Below the pieces are notes generated by a model. The model was not told the DNA's origin, made no database searches, and saw only the letters and a list, made by a program, of their open reading frames with translations. Both the position numbers and the translations under genes were made by a program. From positions 1,591,001 to 1,655,000 of the forward strand of contig NZ_CP055157.1 in NCBI RefSeq assembly GCF_013367775.1: DNA of 64,000 bases, in the 5' to 3' direction. The stretch is from Microbulbifer sp. YPW1 (GTDB lineage: Bacteria > Pseudomonadota > Gammaproteobacteria > Pseudomonadales > Cellvibrionaceae). Below are positions 45,779 to 55,327 of the stretch, piece by piece. Position 1 is the stretch's first letter; each line of letters starts with the position of its first letter.

Positions 45779-46660
45779 TCAATTGACGAGAAAGTGGAGG
45801 AAAATCCCGGAAAATACCGCTGCGCCGACCCAGTTGTTGTTCAAAAATGCCTTGAAGCAGTTGCCCCGTTCCCGATTCTGCACCAGCCATTGCTGGTAGC
45901 CGAAGAGTCCCGCCGCCGCTGCCACTCCGCAGTAGTACAGTGCACCCAATTCCGCCCGGCTACCCAGCATCACCAGAGCCAGCACCACCATCACCTGCAG
46001 GCTGGCGGTCATCACCTTGTCCATATCGCCGAACAGGATCGCCGTGGATTTCACCCCGATCTTGAGGTCATCGTCCCGGTCCACCATGGCGTAAAACGTA
46101 TCGTAGGCAACCGTCCACAGCAGGTTGGCGGTGAAGAGCAGCCAGGCGACCGCCGGTACCTTATTGGTAGCGGCGGCAAACGCCATCGGAATGCCCATAC
46201 TGAACGCCGCCCCCAGCACCACCTGCGGCAGGTGGGTATAGCGCTTGGCAAACGGATAGCAGAACGCCAGCGCGAGTGCAGGTAATGACAGCAAAATGGT
46301 GAGCTTGTTGGTGGTGAGTACCAGCAGGAAGGCCAGTAGCATCAGGCCGGCAAACAGCAGCAGCGCCCCTTTGGGCGTCGCAGCCCCGGTGGCCAGGGGG
46401 CGCTGATTGGTGCGCTTTACATGACCGTCGATGTTGCGGTCTGCAAAGTCGTTGACCGCGCATCCCGCCGCGCGGGTAAGAATGACCCCGAGGGTGAACA
46501 CCGCAAACAGATGGATACCGGGCCAGCCGCCGGCGGCAATCCACAGTGCCCACCAGGTGGGCCACAGAAGCAGCAGGGAGCCGATGGGCCTGTCCAGGCG
46601 GGCGAGCTGCCAGTACGGGAGGGCGGCGGGCCAGCGCTGCTGGATCTGTTGGCTGATCAT
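45779..46660 (-). CDS. ubiA: 4-hydroxybenzoate polyprenyltransferase UbiA
   Basis: A 293-residue inner-membrane enzyme with about eight or nine helices that attaches the polyprenyl chain to 4-hydroxybenzoate, the second step of ubiquinone synthesis. First aspartate-rich motif [15 protein letters not shown] at residues 70-84; second, [19 protein letters not shown], near 190-208; both bind Mg-diphosphate. It lies 18 bases downstream of ubiC, which makes its substrate. The same ubiC-ubiA-phoB-phoR order is known in Pseudomonas. Confidence 0.96.
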   Translation of the reverse strand: MISQQIQQRWPAALPYWQLARLDRPIGSLLLLWPTWWALWIAAGGWPGIHLFAVFTLGVILTRAAGCAVNDFADRNIDGHVKRTNQRPLATGAATPKGALLLFAGLMLLAFLLVLTTNKLTILLSLPALALAFCYPFAKRYTHLPQVVLGAAFSMGIPMAFAAATNKVPAVAWLLFTANLLWTVAYDTFYAMVDRDDDLKIGVKSTAILFGDMDKVMTASLQVMVVLALVMLGSRAELGALYYCGVAAAAGLFGYQQWLVQNRERGNCFKAFLNNNWVGAAVFSGIFLHFLVN

Positions 46661-46678
46661 GGGTTTCTCGTCCGTTAT

Positions 46679-47254
46679 TCAGGTCATGGGCGGTTTGTGG
46701 GGATTGAAACTGCTCAGGAAAGTCTCTGCAACCAGCAGGGGTTTATCGTGCAGCCAAAAGGTGGAGCGGCGGCCCCAGGCGGTGTTCTCCAGTGAGTCCA
46801 GCTCGGGCTGCTGGCTGCGCGGGTTGCGCGCCAGACGGTTGAGTACGATGGGACCGCGGCGAATGTCCGGTTGGCTGAACAGGAGTTCCCCCAGGGGGCG
46901 GTTGTCCAGGCTGCGTAGGTAGCGGGATTTGCCCGCCAGGGTGCGTTCGGGGAGCACACTGCGGGCGTATACCCAAGGCTGCTCGTCGCTGCCGTAGAGC
47001 AGGACTTCGCGCACCAGGGCACGGGTCCTCTCGCGCAGATTGAGGGCGCGGCGCTCCTCCAGTTGTGGCTGCTGCCAGCCCTGACTCAGGATCTGCACGC
47101 TAAACTCACCGTTGCTCAACTGCTTGAGCGCAGCGGTGAGTGAGCCGGGGTGCAGCAGCCACGGCAGCAGGTGCTCCGGAGGCGTGTGTCCGTGCAGGCT
47201 CTCGAGGGGCTGTGGGTGCCAGTCACCGACGGCTTCAAAGGGGGAGTGGAACAA
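46679..47254 (-). CDS. ubiC: Chorismate pyruvate-lyase UbiC
   Basis: A 191-residue cytoplasmic enzyme that splits chorismate into 4-hydroxybenzoate and pyruvate, the first committed step to ubiquinone. Visible family features: WLLHPGSLTAALKQL, VREVLLYGSDEQPWVYARSVLP (substrate-binding arginines), LDNRPLGELLF with the catalytic-site glutamate near 124, and AWGRRSTFWLHDKPLLVAETFL near the end. Operon with ubiA. Confidence 0.93.
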   Translation of the reverse strand: MFHSPFEAVGDWHPQPLESLHGHTPPEHLLPWLLHPGSLTAALKQLSNGEFSVQILSQGWQQPQLEERRALNLRERTRALVREVLLYGSDEQPWVYARSVLPERTLAGKSRYLRSLDNRPLGELLFSQPDIRRGPIVLNRLARNPRSQQPELDSLENTAWGRRSTFWLHDKPLLVAETFLSSFNPHKPPMT

Positions 47255-47439
47255 CGCTGACTCCGCGCAAGCTCAAAAGCGCCATTGTAACCGACCGACG
47301 GCCTGGGGAAATGGTCCAGATTTTGCTCCGCTTTCAGCCTGCCGATATAGTGGCGGTCTGTTTGCCGCACTTTGTATGAGTGCGCTGAGTTTTTATCGAC
47401 AATAAATAATCGGCGATCGCCGAAGTAACAGGACGGACC

Positions 47440-48750
47440 ATGGGGCTTACCAAAAAAATCGTTCTGGCCATGATTGCGGGGATCGCGGTTGGCCTGATAA
47501 GCAATCTTCTCAATACCAGCCAGGTGCTGGGGCCCGGGATAACCGGTTTTATCAACAACTACCTGACCAATGGCCTGTTCGATATCGTCGGACGGATTTT
47601 CATCGCTTCGCTGAAGCTGATGGTGGTGCCGCTGGTTCTGGTTTCCCTGATCTGCGGTGCCTGTGCGCTGTCTGAAGGCAGCCGTGTGGGTGTGCTCGCC
47701 GGCAAAACCCTGTTGCTGTATCTGCTCACTACCGCAGCAGCGATCACCCTCGCGCTGGTGCTGGCGCTGGCGATCCAGCCGGGGGTTGGCATGGAACACC
47801 TGGCCGGGGATGCGAGCTTTGAACCCAAGGCGTCGCCGTCGCTGTCTGAAGTGATCGTCAACATCTTCCCGACCAACCCGGTGGATGCGATGGCCAAAGG
47901 CAATATGCTGCAGATCATCGTGTTTGCCCTGCTTATGGGTTACGCGATTTCCCGCAGCGGCAAGCCGGGACAGCGTATCGCCGGCTTCTTCAATGACCTC
48001 AACGAAGTCATCCTGCGCATGGTCGGGGTGCTGATGGTGTTTGCGCCTTACGGGGTGTTTGCCCTGCTGGCGACCAAGATTGCGCAGCTCGGCTTTGATG
48101 CGATTCCACAGCTGGCGAAATACTTCGGCGTGGTGTTGCTGGCGCTGTTGCTGCATGCGCTCGGGGTCTATCCATTGCTGCTGAAGCTGCTTTCGGGCCT
48201 GAGTCCGCTGAAGCTGATCAAGAAAATGCGCCCGGCGATGGTGTTTGCCTTCAGTACCGCATCTTCCGCGGCCACTATCCCGGTTACCCTGCAGACGGTG
48301 GAAAAGCGTCTGGGTGTGGATAACAAGGTGGCCTCGTTTACCGTACCTCTTGGCGCAACCATCAATATGGATGGCACTGCGATCATGCAGGGGGTGGCGA
48401 CGGTATTTATTTCCCAGCTGTACGGGATCGATATCGGCCTGATGGGCTACCTGACGGTCATCCTGACCGCCACCCTCGCCTCCATCGGCACCGCCGGTGT
48501 GCCCGGAGTTGGCCTGATCATGCTGGCAATGGTGCTGCAGCAGGTTGGCCTGCCGCTTGAGGGTATTGCCATTGTGATGGGTGTGGATCGGCTGCTGGAC
48601 ATGGTGCGCACGGCGGTGAACATCACCGGTGATTCCGTGGTGAGTACCATTGTGGCGAAGAGTGAGGGCGCGCTGAATGAGAGCACCTTCAACGATGACA
48701 ACTACAACAGTGTGGTCGCGGACGGGCGGGACGGCACCGCGACGTCTTGA
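47440..48750 (+). CDS. DAACS-family dicarboxylate/amino-acid:cation symporter
   Basis: A 436-residue inner-membrane carrier of the glutamate/aspartate transporter fold. The serine-rich re-entrant loop AFSTASSAATIPVTLQT (HP1), the NMDGTA motif (ATINMDGTAIMQG, helix 7) and HP2 SIGTAGVPGVGLIML are intact; VDRLLDMVRTAVNITGDS in helix 8 supplies substrate-binding residues including the arginine that selects acidic substrates. Uptake of glutamate, aspartate or C4-dicarboxylates with sodium or protons is predicted. Transcribed alone, with divergent ubiC upstream. Confidence 0.93.
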   Translation: MGLTKKIVLAMIAGIAVGLISNLLNTSQVLGPGITGFINNYLTNGLFDIVGRIFIASLKLMVVPLVLVSLICGACALSEGSRVGVLAGKTLLLYLLTTAAAITLALVLALAIQPGVGMEHLAGDASFEPKASPSLSEVIVNIFPTNPVDAMAKGNMLQIIVFALLMGYAISRSGKPGQRIAGFFNDLNEVILRMVGVLMVFAPYGVFALLATKIAQLGFDAIPQLAKYFGVVLLALLLHALGVYPLLLKLLSGLSPLKLIKKMRPAMVFAFSTASSAATIPVTLQTVEKRLGVDNKVASFTVPLGATINMDGTAIMQGVATVFISQLYGIDIGLMGYLTVILTATLASIGTAGVPGVGLIMLAMVLQQVGLPLEGIAIVMGVDRLLDMVRTAVNITGDSVVSTIVAKSEGALNESTFNDDNYNSVVADGRDGTATS

Positions 48751-48783
48751 GGCCACTCGCGAATAGTTCACCCGGGCTTAAAT

Positions 48784-48817
48784 AAAAAGGGCGAGTCGCG
48801 GTGCGGCTCGCCCTTTC
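48784..48817. terminator. Probable bidirectional terminator
   Basis: AAAGGGCGAG and CTCGCCCTTT form a 10-bp stem. On the minus strand it is followed by TTTTTATT; on the plus strand the T run is short (TTTCT). It lies between the convergent symporter and secreted-protein genes. Confidence 0.75.
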
Positions 48818-48842
48818 TGTTTGTGGCCTGGAAAATCGGGGA

Positions 48843-49523
48843 TTAAAGCGCTGCCATATCCCGCAGTTCATCTGCCTCCAGGTTGTCCTCCATGGATTCC
48901 ACCAGTTCTTCCGCCAGTTCGCTGAGGGCGTCCTTGATGGCTTCCTCGGTACTGTCTTCTCCTGCGCGTCCGTCGTGGTATGTGCGCACCATGTATTTGC
49001 TGGATATGTCGAGCTCATCGATGTCGATGCGCTGCTCGCGCAAAGCGGTGCCGTTGCGGTTTTTCAGGGTGTAGCGAAACTCACCGGAGAGGGCCATATT
49101 GCCCTTCTCAAGGTCGTAATCTTTTTTCGGCGTCATGGCACTGAGATGCTTGATGACCCGCAGATTCAGGGAGTTTTGCAGGCTCAACACGCCCTCTTCC
49201 ACAACCAGTGGGACTTCTTCGTCCTCGAGGTACTCGTACAGCTCGCGCGCGAGTTCGCTGTGCAGGTGCTGGGTGTATTTGCGTACCGCCTGTTGTTTTA
49301 GCTCGGCAAGACCGCCGCCTTTACCGGCCTGGGCCAGCATTAGCTGCAGGTCGCCACTGGAGCCTGGCATGGGCACATCTATCCGGATATCCGTGGGGGC
49401 AATGGCCAGGCTGGGCGTGGTTGTGTCTCCGCCCCAGAAGCCATTCTGGGCGGCGGCCGGCGTGGACAGGCCAATAGTGAACAGACTGGCGAGCGCCAAC
49501 CTGCGGAGTCCTTGGGTTCTCAT
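48843..49523 (-). CDS. Secreted hypothetical protein, paralog 1
   Basis: A 226-residue exported protein with signal peptide ending TPAAAQ. The mature chain starts NGFWGGDTTTPSLAIAPTDIRIDVPMP, has a helical middle (LKQQAVRKYTQHLHSELARELYEYLEDEEV), a beta-rich region with GEFRYTLKNRNGTALREQRIDI, and an acidic helix at the end (EDNLEADELRDMAAL). The neighbouring gene at 49793 has the same layout and end motif, so the two are tandem paralogs. No family recognised; the location is presumably periplasm or outside the cell. Confidence 0.78.
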   Translation of the reverse strand: MRTQGLRRLALASLFTIGLSTPAAAQNGFWGGDTTTPSLAIAPTDIRIDVPMPGSSGDLQLMLAQAGKGGGLAELKQQAVRKYTQHLHSELARELYEYLEDEEVPLVVEEGVLSLQNSLNLRVIKHLSAMTPKKDYDLEKGNMALSGEFRYTLKNRNGTALREQRIDIDELDISSKYMVRTYHDGRAGEDSTEEAIKDALSELAEELVESMEDNLEADELRDMAAL

Positions 49524-49792
49524 GCATCTCTCCCTGTTTTGATTTTTATGCCGGGAAGCTGTTTGCTATTTGTAAATTGGCGAATGGATTCGCTCTTTAT
49601 TTATGCGATAACCGTCACAGGCTGCCACTTATCGGTGCAGAGAGCAAAAAATTTCCGTGACTTGTGCGTCAGTAGTAGTCGGTTTTGTGATTTGGATCTC
49701 GGCGGGAATTTGCAGGCTGCAGTAAGAAGGGTTAGGTGAAAGGGATCGGGGAGCAGGCGGAGAGATGGCGGGTAAATGAAGTGGGGGCTTGA

Positions 49793-50476
49793 TCAGCCCC
49801 CCTTGGCGAGTTCGCGCAGGCTGTCTGCTTCCAGATCGTCCTCGATACGGTCGATGATACGTGCCACCAGTACGTCGACCATTTTCTGCAGCTGTTCCTC
49901 GGTGTTGTCTTCGGCTTCACCGCTTCCCAATGGTGTCTTGATTTCGTATTTGCCTTTCAGGTTGAGATCCGCGATATCCAGCCGCTTTTGTTTCAGCACC
50001 AGGCCACTCGGCGTATTCAGGCTGAAGTGGTAGTCGCCGCTTGCACTCAGGTTGCCCTTCTCCACCTCGAAGTCGCCGCGGTTTTTGAGGCCGCTCAGCT
50101 GCTTGACCACGGAGATGTCGATGCTGTTGTGCAGGGTGAGGGAATTATTGTCGGTAATCAGCGCTACTTCTTCATCGGCAAAGAATTCGCGCAGCGCAGA
50201 ATCCAGTTTGAAACGCAGTTGTTCGCTGAAGACACCAATGGCTTTTTCGCGCACGTCGCTGAGGCCTTCGCCGGAGGTGGCCTGGGCGAGCAGCGCATCG
50301 AAATCATTGCCTTGCAGCGGAGTGGGAATTTCCGCGGCGACCTTGGTGTGGGCAATGGTGATATGCGGGGTGGGCTCGTCGCCGCCGCCAAAAAAACCTT
50401 GGCCCCACGCGGGGCTGCCAAGCAGCAGGGCGATCGCGGCTACAGAGCGCTTCATGTATGTGTGCAAGTGGATCAT
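49793..50476 (-). CDS. Secreted hypothetical protein, paralog 2
   Basis: A 227-residue exported protein; signal peptide MIHLHTYMKRSVAAIALLLG then SPAWGQ. The frame is open to 50938, but upstream codons lack a signal and a ribosome site. ATG 50476 has GGGAAAT upstream and is preferred to ATG 50453-50455, which has none. Shared with paralog 1: GFFGGGDEPTPHITIAHT near the mature start, YHFSLNTPSGLVLKQKRLDI in the beta region, and the acidic end EDDLEADSLRELAKGG. Separated from paralog 1 by 270 bases, so each probably has its own promoter. Confidence 0.75.
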   Translation of the reverse strand: MIHLHTYMKRSVAAIALLLGSPAWGQGFFGGGDEPTPHITIAHTKVAAEIPTPLQGNDFDALLAQATSGEGLSDVREKAIGVFSEQLRFKLDSALREFFADEEVALITDNNSLTLHNSIDISVVKQLSGLKNRGDFEVEKGNLSASGDYHFSLNTPSGLVLKQKRLDIADLNLKGKYEIKTPLGSGEAEDNTEEQLQKMVDVLVARIIDRIEDDLEADSLRELAKGG

Positions 50477-50678
50477 CCGGTATTTCCCGTACTGGTGGTC
50501 GGGAGTTGACGGGCTCGATAAGCCCTTTTTATTGAGGCTGCCACTGCTGGCACGGGAGTGCAAAATTATTGGTGACCAGAAATGACTAATCGGTCTGGCT
50601 ATCGAGTGGCGCACGGGCAGAGCGAGCGCTAGTTCGCATTTTGTGCGTTGGATTCCACGGATGGGGTGTGCGAGTCGC

Positions 50679-52772
50679 TCAGGCCTCGGCGAAGCGGGGT
50701 TTGTTGTGCAGCCAGCGGCGCACGAGAGCGGCGCGGGCGTCGGCGCCCAGCTGTGGCGCTGCAGCGATTTTCTGTACCTGCGGCAACAGGTGCGCATCCC
50801 GTTGCAGGTCGGCGATGCGGTGCTGGATCTCACCGGTCTGACGGGTGCCCAGAATCTCACCTGGCCCCCGCAGGCGCAGGTCCTCCTCGGCGATGGCAAA
50901 GCCATCTGCATGGCTGCGCAGCGCCTGCAGCCGCGCACGACCGTTGACAGACAGCGGCGTGCTGTACATCAGCACACAGTGGCTGGCGATACTGCCTCTG
51001 CCGACGCGCCCTCTTAACTGATGCAGCTGGGCGAGGCCGAGCCGTTCGGGGTTCTCGATGATCATCAGGCTGGCGTTGGGGACATCGACCCCCACCTCGA
51101 TCACCGTGGTGGCCACCAGCAGGTCGACCTCGCCGGCCTTGAAAGCTTTCATTACCAGGTCCTTGGCGTCGGGCTTCATGCGCCCGTGCACCAGTGCCAC
51201 ACGCACACCCTCGAGGGATTCCGCCAGTTCCTCGGCAGTGGATTCCGCGGCCTGTGCCTGCAGGGTTTCCGACTCCTCGATCAGGGTGCACACCCAGTAG
51301 GCCTGGCGCCCTTCGGCCACGGCCCCCTGTACCCGCTCCATCACATCGAAACGGCGCTCGTTGGAGATGGCCACGGTATTGATGGGTTGACGCCCGGGAG
51401 GCAATTCGTCGATTACCGAACAGTCCAGGTCAGCGAACGCAGACATGGCCAGAGTGCGCGGGATCGGGGTCGCGGTCATGATCAGCTGGTGTGGCTGGGT
51501 ACGGATGCTTCCCTCCGCCGCGCCTTTCTCGCGCAGCTGCAGTCGCTGGCGCACACCGAAACGGTGCTGTTCGTCGATGATCACCAGCGCCAGCCGGTGG
51601 AAGGTCACGCCTTCCTGGAACAGTGCGTGCGTGCCCACTACCAGCTGGGCGTCGCCGCTTTCAATCGCCGCCAGCTGCGCGCGGCGCTCCGCGGCCTTCA
51701 TGCTGCCGGTGAGCCAGGCCACGGTGATACCGAGGGGCTCCAGCCAGCCGCAGAAATTGATGCGGTGTTGTTCGGCGAGGATTTCCGTGGGGGCCATGAC
51801 CGCGCACTGGTATCCGGCGCCGATGGCCTGCAGCGCTGCCCGCGCCGCGACCAGAGTTTTGCCTGCACCCACATCACCCTGCAAAAGACGCATCATCGGG
51901 CGGGACCCCGCGAGATCTGTCGCGATCTCCTTACCCACTCTCTGCTGTGCATTGGTGGGGCTGAATGGCAGGCGGGCGCTAAAGTCCCGCTCCAGTGCAG
52001 CGTTGGGCGCAAGCGGTGGAGCCGCGACACGGGAGGCGGTACGCCGCAGTTCCAGCAGGCTAAGATGGTGGGCGAGCAGCTCCTCCAGCGCCAGGCGTTG
52101 CTGGGCCGGATGCTGGCCCTCTCCCAGTTGTTCCAGGTCCGCGTCGGCGGGTGGCTGGTGCAGGTACATCAGTGCGCCCGCCAGAGGCATCTGCAGGGCG
52201 CTCGGCAGCAGCTCCGCGGGCAGCAATTCGGTCACTGTGCCCTGTGCCAGCCAATCGAGGCCTTGGCCGATCAGTGCGCGCAGGCGGCCCTGGCCCAGGC
52301 CTTCGGTAAGCGGGTAAATAGGCGTCAGGGTTTCCGCGGTGGGAGAAATATCCTCCCCCAGAATCTCGGTTTCCGGGTGATAAAGTTCCACGCCCGCACT
52401 GCCCCGGCGGGCCTCGCCGTAACAGCGCACCCGGGTGCCCGGCGCCAGGCGACTTTTCTGCGCGGCGGTGAAGTGGAAAAAGCGCAGCATGACGCTGCCG
52501 GTGGTGTCTTGCAGGCGCACCGCGAGGCTGCGGCGGCGCCCGAATACCACGTCGGCGGCGCGTACCTCGCCCTCGATTACCGCATCCATACCGGGACGCA
52601 GTCCCGCCAGGGGCACCACGCGGGTGCGGTCCTGGTAGCGGGCGGGCAGGTGGAACAGCAGATCCTGGAGGGAGCTGATGTGCAGTTTGGCGAGGGTTTC
52701 CGCCAGCTTGGCGCCCACCCCTTTGAGGGCAGTCACCGGAATTTCGGCCAGCGGTTTCTGCGGTCGATTCAC
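50679..52772 (-). CDS. recG: ATP-dependent DNA helicase RecG
   Basis: A 697-residue branch-migration helicase that remodels stalled replication forks and Holliday junctions. The N-terminal wedge (OB-fold) domain spans about 50-180. Motif I GDVGAGKTLVAARA, DEQH box VIIDEQHRFGVRQR, motif III MTATPIPRTLAM, and motif VI QLRGRVGRG follow. The frame extends to a GTG at 52790, but GTG 52772 overlaps the oxyR stop as GTGA, has GAAGAG upstream, and gives the usual length (693 in E. coli). Placed with the spoT-rpoZ region as in E. coli, though not directly adjacent. Confidence 0.96.
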   Translation of the reverse strand: MNRPQKPLAEIPVTALKGVGAKLAETLAKLHISSLQDLLFHLPARYQDRTRVVPLAGLRPGMDAVIEGEVRAADVVFGRRRSLAVRLQDTTGSVMLRFFHFTAAQKSRLAPGTRVRCYGEARRGSAGVELYHPETEILGEDISPTAETLTPIYPLTEGLGQGRLRALIGQGLDWLAQGTVTELLPAELLPSALQMPLAGALMYLHQPPADADLEQLGEGQHPAQQRLALEELLAHHLSLLELRRTASRVAAPPLAPNAALERDFSARLPFSPTNAQQRVGKEIATDLAGSRPMMRLLQGDVGAGKTLVAARAALQAIGAGYQCAVMAPTEILAEQHRINFCGWLEPLGITVAWLTGSMKAAERRAQLAAIESGDAQLVVGTHALFQEGVTFHRLALVIIDEQHRFGVRQRLQLREKGAAEGSIRTQPHQLIMTATPIPRTLAMSAFADLDCSVIDELPPGRQPINTVAISNERRFDVMERVQGAVAEGRQAYWVCTLIEESETLQAQAAESTAEELAESLEGVRVALVHGRMKPDAKDLVMKAFKAGEVDLLVATTVIEVGVDVPNASLMIIENPERLGLAQLHQLRGRVGRGSIASHCVLMYSTPLSVNGRARLQALRSHADGFAIAEEDLRLRGPGEILGTRQTGEIQHRIADLQRDAHLLPQVQKIAAAPQLGADARAALVRRWLHNKPRFAEA

Positions 52773-53692
52773 GGACTCTTCAATTGGCACTGGTTGATGG
52801 CGTCGCGCAGCATATCGATGGCGCGGTGTCGCGGAAAGCTGGCGCGCCAGGCCAGGGCCACGGTGCGTTGCGGGGCCGGCGCCACAAACGGGCGGGTTAC
52901 CAGTACACCGGTAGCGTACTGGGACGCGGCCGCCGCAGACAGCGGCAATACAGTGATGCCGAGGCGCGAGGCCACCATATGGCGCAGGGTTTCGAGTGAG
53001 CTGCCATCGGCGGCGGTGCGGATATGTCCGTTGCCGGACTCCTTCTCGATCGACTGTTGCAGCTGCGGGCAGGCTTCCAGAACCTGGTCGCGGAAACAGT
53101 GGCCTTCACCGAGCAGCAGCACATTGTCCTCGCACAGCTGCTCCGGGGACAGGGCGTCGAATTTGGCCAGGGGGTGGTCGGATGGCATCAGCACCACAAA
53201 GGGCTCATCGTACAGCGGCTGGGTGACCACATCCGGTTCGGTAAACGGCAGTGCGATAATCACCGCGTCCAGTTCGCCCTTGCGCAGGCGGGCGCGCAAC
53301 GTGGAGGTGTAGCCTTCTTCAACAAACAGCGGCATCTGTGGTGCCAGCTGCTGCAGCTGCGGGATGAAGTGCGGAAACAGATAGGGGCCGATGGTGAAAA
53401 TTGCACCCACCGACAGCGGACTGCTGAGCTGGTCCTTGCCGGCGCTGGCGATGTCCTTGATCGCCGCCGACTGTTCCAGCACCAGCTGCGCCTGGGCCAC
53501 GATGCGTTCCCCCAGCGGCGTGGCCTGAACCCGGGTTTTGGAACGCTCGAACAGCGCCACGCCGAGTTCTTTTTCCAGTTTCTTGACGGCGATGGACAAC
53601 GTCGGCTGACTTACAAAGCAGCGCTCAGCGGCGCGCCCGAAATGCTGCTCCTGGGCCAGGGTGACGATGTAGCGCAATTCATTCAATGTCAT
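52769..53692 (-). CDS. oxyR: Peroxide-sensing regulator OxyR
   Basis: A 307-residue LysR-family activator of the hydrogen peroxide response. The N-terminal helix-turn-helix (AAERCFVSQPTLSIAVKKLE) is typical. Redox cysteines fall at Cys199 and Cys208 (GHCFRDQVLEAC), the same numbers as the disulfide-forming pair of E. coli OxyR. Coupled to recG by a four-base overlap. Likely targets in the window include yaaA, but I could not define a convincing OxyR site at its own promoter. Confidence 0.96.
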   Translation of the reverse strand: MTLNELRYIVTLAQEQHFGRAAERCFVSQPTLSIAVKKLEKELGVALFERSKTRVQATPLGERIVAQAQLVLEQSAAIKDIASAGKDQLSSPLSVGAIFTIGPYLFPHFIPQLQQLAPQMPLFVEEGYTSTLRARLRKGELDAVIIALPFTEPDVVTQPLYDEPFVVLMPSDHPLAKFDALSPEQLCEDNVLLLGEGHCFRDQVLEACPQLQQSIEKESGNGHIRTAADGSSLETLRHMVASRLGITVLPLSAAAASQYATGVLVTRPFVAPAPQRTVALAWRASFPRHRAIDMLRDAINQCQLKSP

Positions 53693-53928
53693 GGTAAACG
53701 CAATCAGATAAAACTTTGCGATAGAGTTTATTCATAAATGCCCCCGCGCGGCCAGCAAATCTGCAGATGAGGTGGGTAAATGTCTCAATCTAGAAAAAAA
53801 TGCTATTAACGGGTCTTATGGTTAGTAAAAGTTGCTATTACCATGCTGTCTTGTTCGGTGGCGTGGCGCTTTTTTTGCTATACGTGTAAGGGCAAGTGTT
53901 CAATACACACAAAGCGGAGAAACGCTCT

Positions 53929-54180
53929 ATGGGAATCTTGTCTTGGATTATCTTGGGCCTGATCGCAGGCGCCCTGGCCAAATGGATCATGCCCGGCCCG
54001 GATCCGGGTGGCTGGATTGTCACCATGGTGATCGGCATTATCGGCGCTTTCATCGGCGGCTGGGTCGGCAGCTTTGTCGGCCTCGGTACAACCGGTGGCC
54101 TGTCTCTGGGCAGTATTATTACCGCGGTGGTGGGGGCAATCATTTTGCTGTTCATTTTCCGCATGGTGAAGTCCCGCTGA
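53929..54180 (+). CDS. GlsB/YeaQ/YmgE-family stress membrane protein
   Basis: An 83-residue inner-membrane protein with three glycine-rich helices: GILSWIILGLIAGALAKWIM, GWIVTMVIGIIGAFIGGWVG, and SIITAVVGAIILLFIF. This is the transglycosylase-associated family, induced by general stress in several bacteria, with no known enzyme activity. A frame opens 11 codons earlier at 53896, but GGAG at 53915-53918 places the start at 53929. Divergent from oxyR across 236 bases. Confidence 0.9.
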   Translation: MGILSWIILGLIAGALAKWIMPGPDPGGWIVTMVIGIIGAFIGGWVGSFVGLGTTGGLSLGSIITAVVGAIILLFIFRMVKSR

Positions 54181-54212
54181 CGTCGCCCGATCACATTCAT
54201 TGAAAATGCGTG

Positions 54213-54240
54213 CAGGGCCCACAGGATGCTGTGGGCCCTG
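54213..54240. terminator. Strong hairpin after the GlsB-family gene, possible terminator
   Basis: A perfect 12-bp stem CAGGGCCCACAG/CTGTGGGCCCTG with a four-base loop. The following TTCACAG is poor in T, so it may act as a transcript stabiliser or weak terminator. Confidence 0.55.
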
Positions 54241-54395
54241 TTCACAGTTTGTCGTTGGCAAACAGGTTATAAAGGCTTTTGCCGACTGATTTATTACGCA
54301 AATTCATAAAAACTATTTAAATGCGGTGCCGCTTCTACTCTGGCATCGTGTATTGTGGGGCCGGAATTCGGTACCGGGGGTTGATTCGAGCGGTT

Positions 54396-55274
54396 ATGGC
54401 AAAGGAAAAAGTCTGGATCTTCGGTTGTGGCGATCTGGGGACTCGTCTGGCATTGAAGTTGGATCGCAAGGCGTACGATGTGTTTGGTGTGCGGCGTAAC
54501 CCGCTGCAGGCACTGGCACGCAAGCGTCGCGCCGATGTGGTCAACTGGCGCCGCGGCGATGCCACCAAGCCTGAAGATATCCGTCGTCACCTGAACAACG
54601 GTGCGGATATTGTTATCGCCACTTTCACTCCGGGCGCGAGCACTCCCCAAGCCTATCAGCGCGCCTATGTGGAAACTGCCACAACCCTGCGCGACGCCCT
54701 CGCCGAAATGGAAAAGCCCCCGCGCCTGGTGCTGTGGATTTCTTCTACCCGGGTTTACGGCCAGAGCGGTGACCACTGGCTGGACGAGCGCTCCCAGCCC
54801 CTGCCCGGCAGCTTCCAGGGAGAAGCCCTGCTCGCCGCGGAAAAAATTGCCCAGACTTCGCCCACCGAAACCTGCGTCGTGCGATTTGCGGGTATTTACG
54901 GCCCCGGCCGGGATCGACTGTTATCCCAGGTGCGCGCCGGTCGCTGCGCACCGCCCTCGCCGCCGCAATTCAGCAACCGTATTCACGTAGACGATGCCGT
55001 GGGATTCCTGGCCCATCTGATCGAGGGGCAGAAAACCGGTATGGCACTGGAGAAACTGTATATCGGTGCCGACTGCACGCCGGTACCCATGTACGAGTTG
55101 CAGAGCTGGCTGGCAAAATCCATGGGATACACCAGCGCACACCTGCGCGAGGAAGTGGCCACCAGCGAACGCCGCTCGAAGAAAATGAGCAACAAGCGCA
55201 TGTTGGATAGTGGCTATGAAATGCTGTATCCCGACTACCGCGCAGGCTACAGCACCCTGCTGGAAAACGACTGA
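54396..55274 (+). CDS. NAD(P)-dependent epimerase/dehydratase-family protein (YeeZ-like)
   Basis: A 292-residue Rossmann-fold protein of the extended SDR type. The cofactor loop is atypical: WIFGCGDLGTRLALKL (GxGxxG) at residues 6-21. SSTRVYG near 112 stands where the YxxxK active-site region would be, and FAGIYGPGR and NRIHVDDAVGFLAHLIE match the C-terminal epimerase pattern. The classic YxxxK lysine is not evident, so catalysis is uncertain. The frame opens at 54321, but the conserved part starts at ATG 54396. Confidence 0.8.
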   Translation: MAKEKVWIFGCGDLGTRLALKLDRKAYDVFGVRRNPLQALARKRRADVVNWRRGDATKPEDIRRHLNNGADIVIATFTPGASTPQAYQRAYVETATTLRDALAEMEKPPRLVLWISSTRVYGQSGDHWLDERSQPLPGSFQGEALLAAEKIAQTSPTETCVVRFAGIYGPGRDRLLSQVRAGRCAPPSPPQFSNRIHVDDAVGFLAHLIEGQKTGMALEKLYIGADCTPVPMYELQSWLAKSMGYTSAHLREEVATSERRSKKMSNKRMLDSGYEMLYPDYRAGYSTLLEND

Positions 55275-55284
55275 ATTCGATAAC

Positions 55285-55309
55285 CGCGCCGCTCGTTCGC
55301 AGCGGCGCG
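55285..55309. terminator. Hairpin between convergent genes
   Basis: A 9-bp stem CGCGCCGCT/AGCGGCGCG with loop CGTTCGC lies between the SDR gene and ridA. Neither side has a strong T run, so termination is possible but unproven. Confidence 0.45.
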
Positions 55310-55327
55310 ATCTCCTTCAAATCGCTG

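Noticed and set aside
51021-53312. A 763-residue plus-strand frame across recG and oxyR
   Set aside because: It runs antisense through two intact housekeeping genes and has no recognisable motif.
53693-53928. OxyR binding site between oxyR and the GlsB-family gene
   Set aside because: ATAG/CTAT-like words occur (for example CGATAGAG), but spacing does not fit the ATAG-N7-CTAT pattern.
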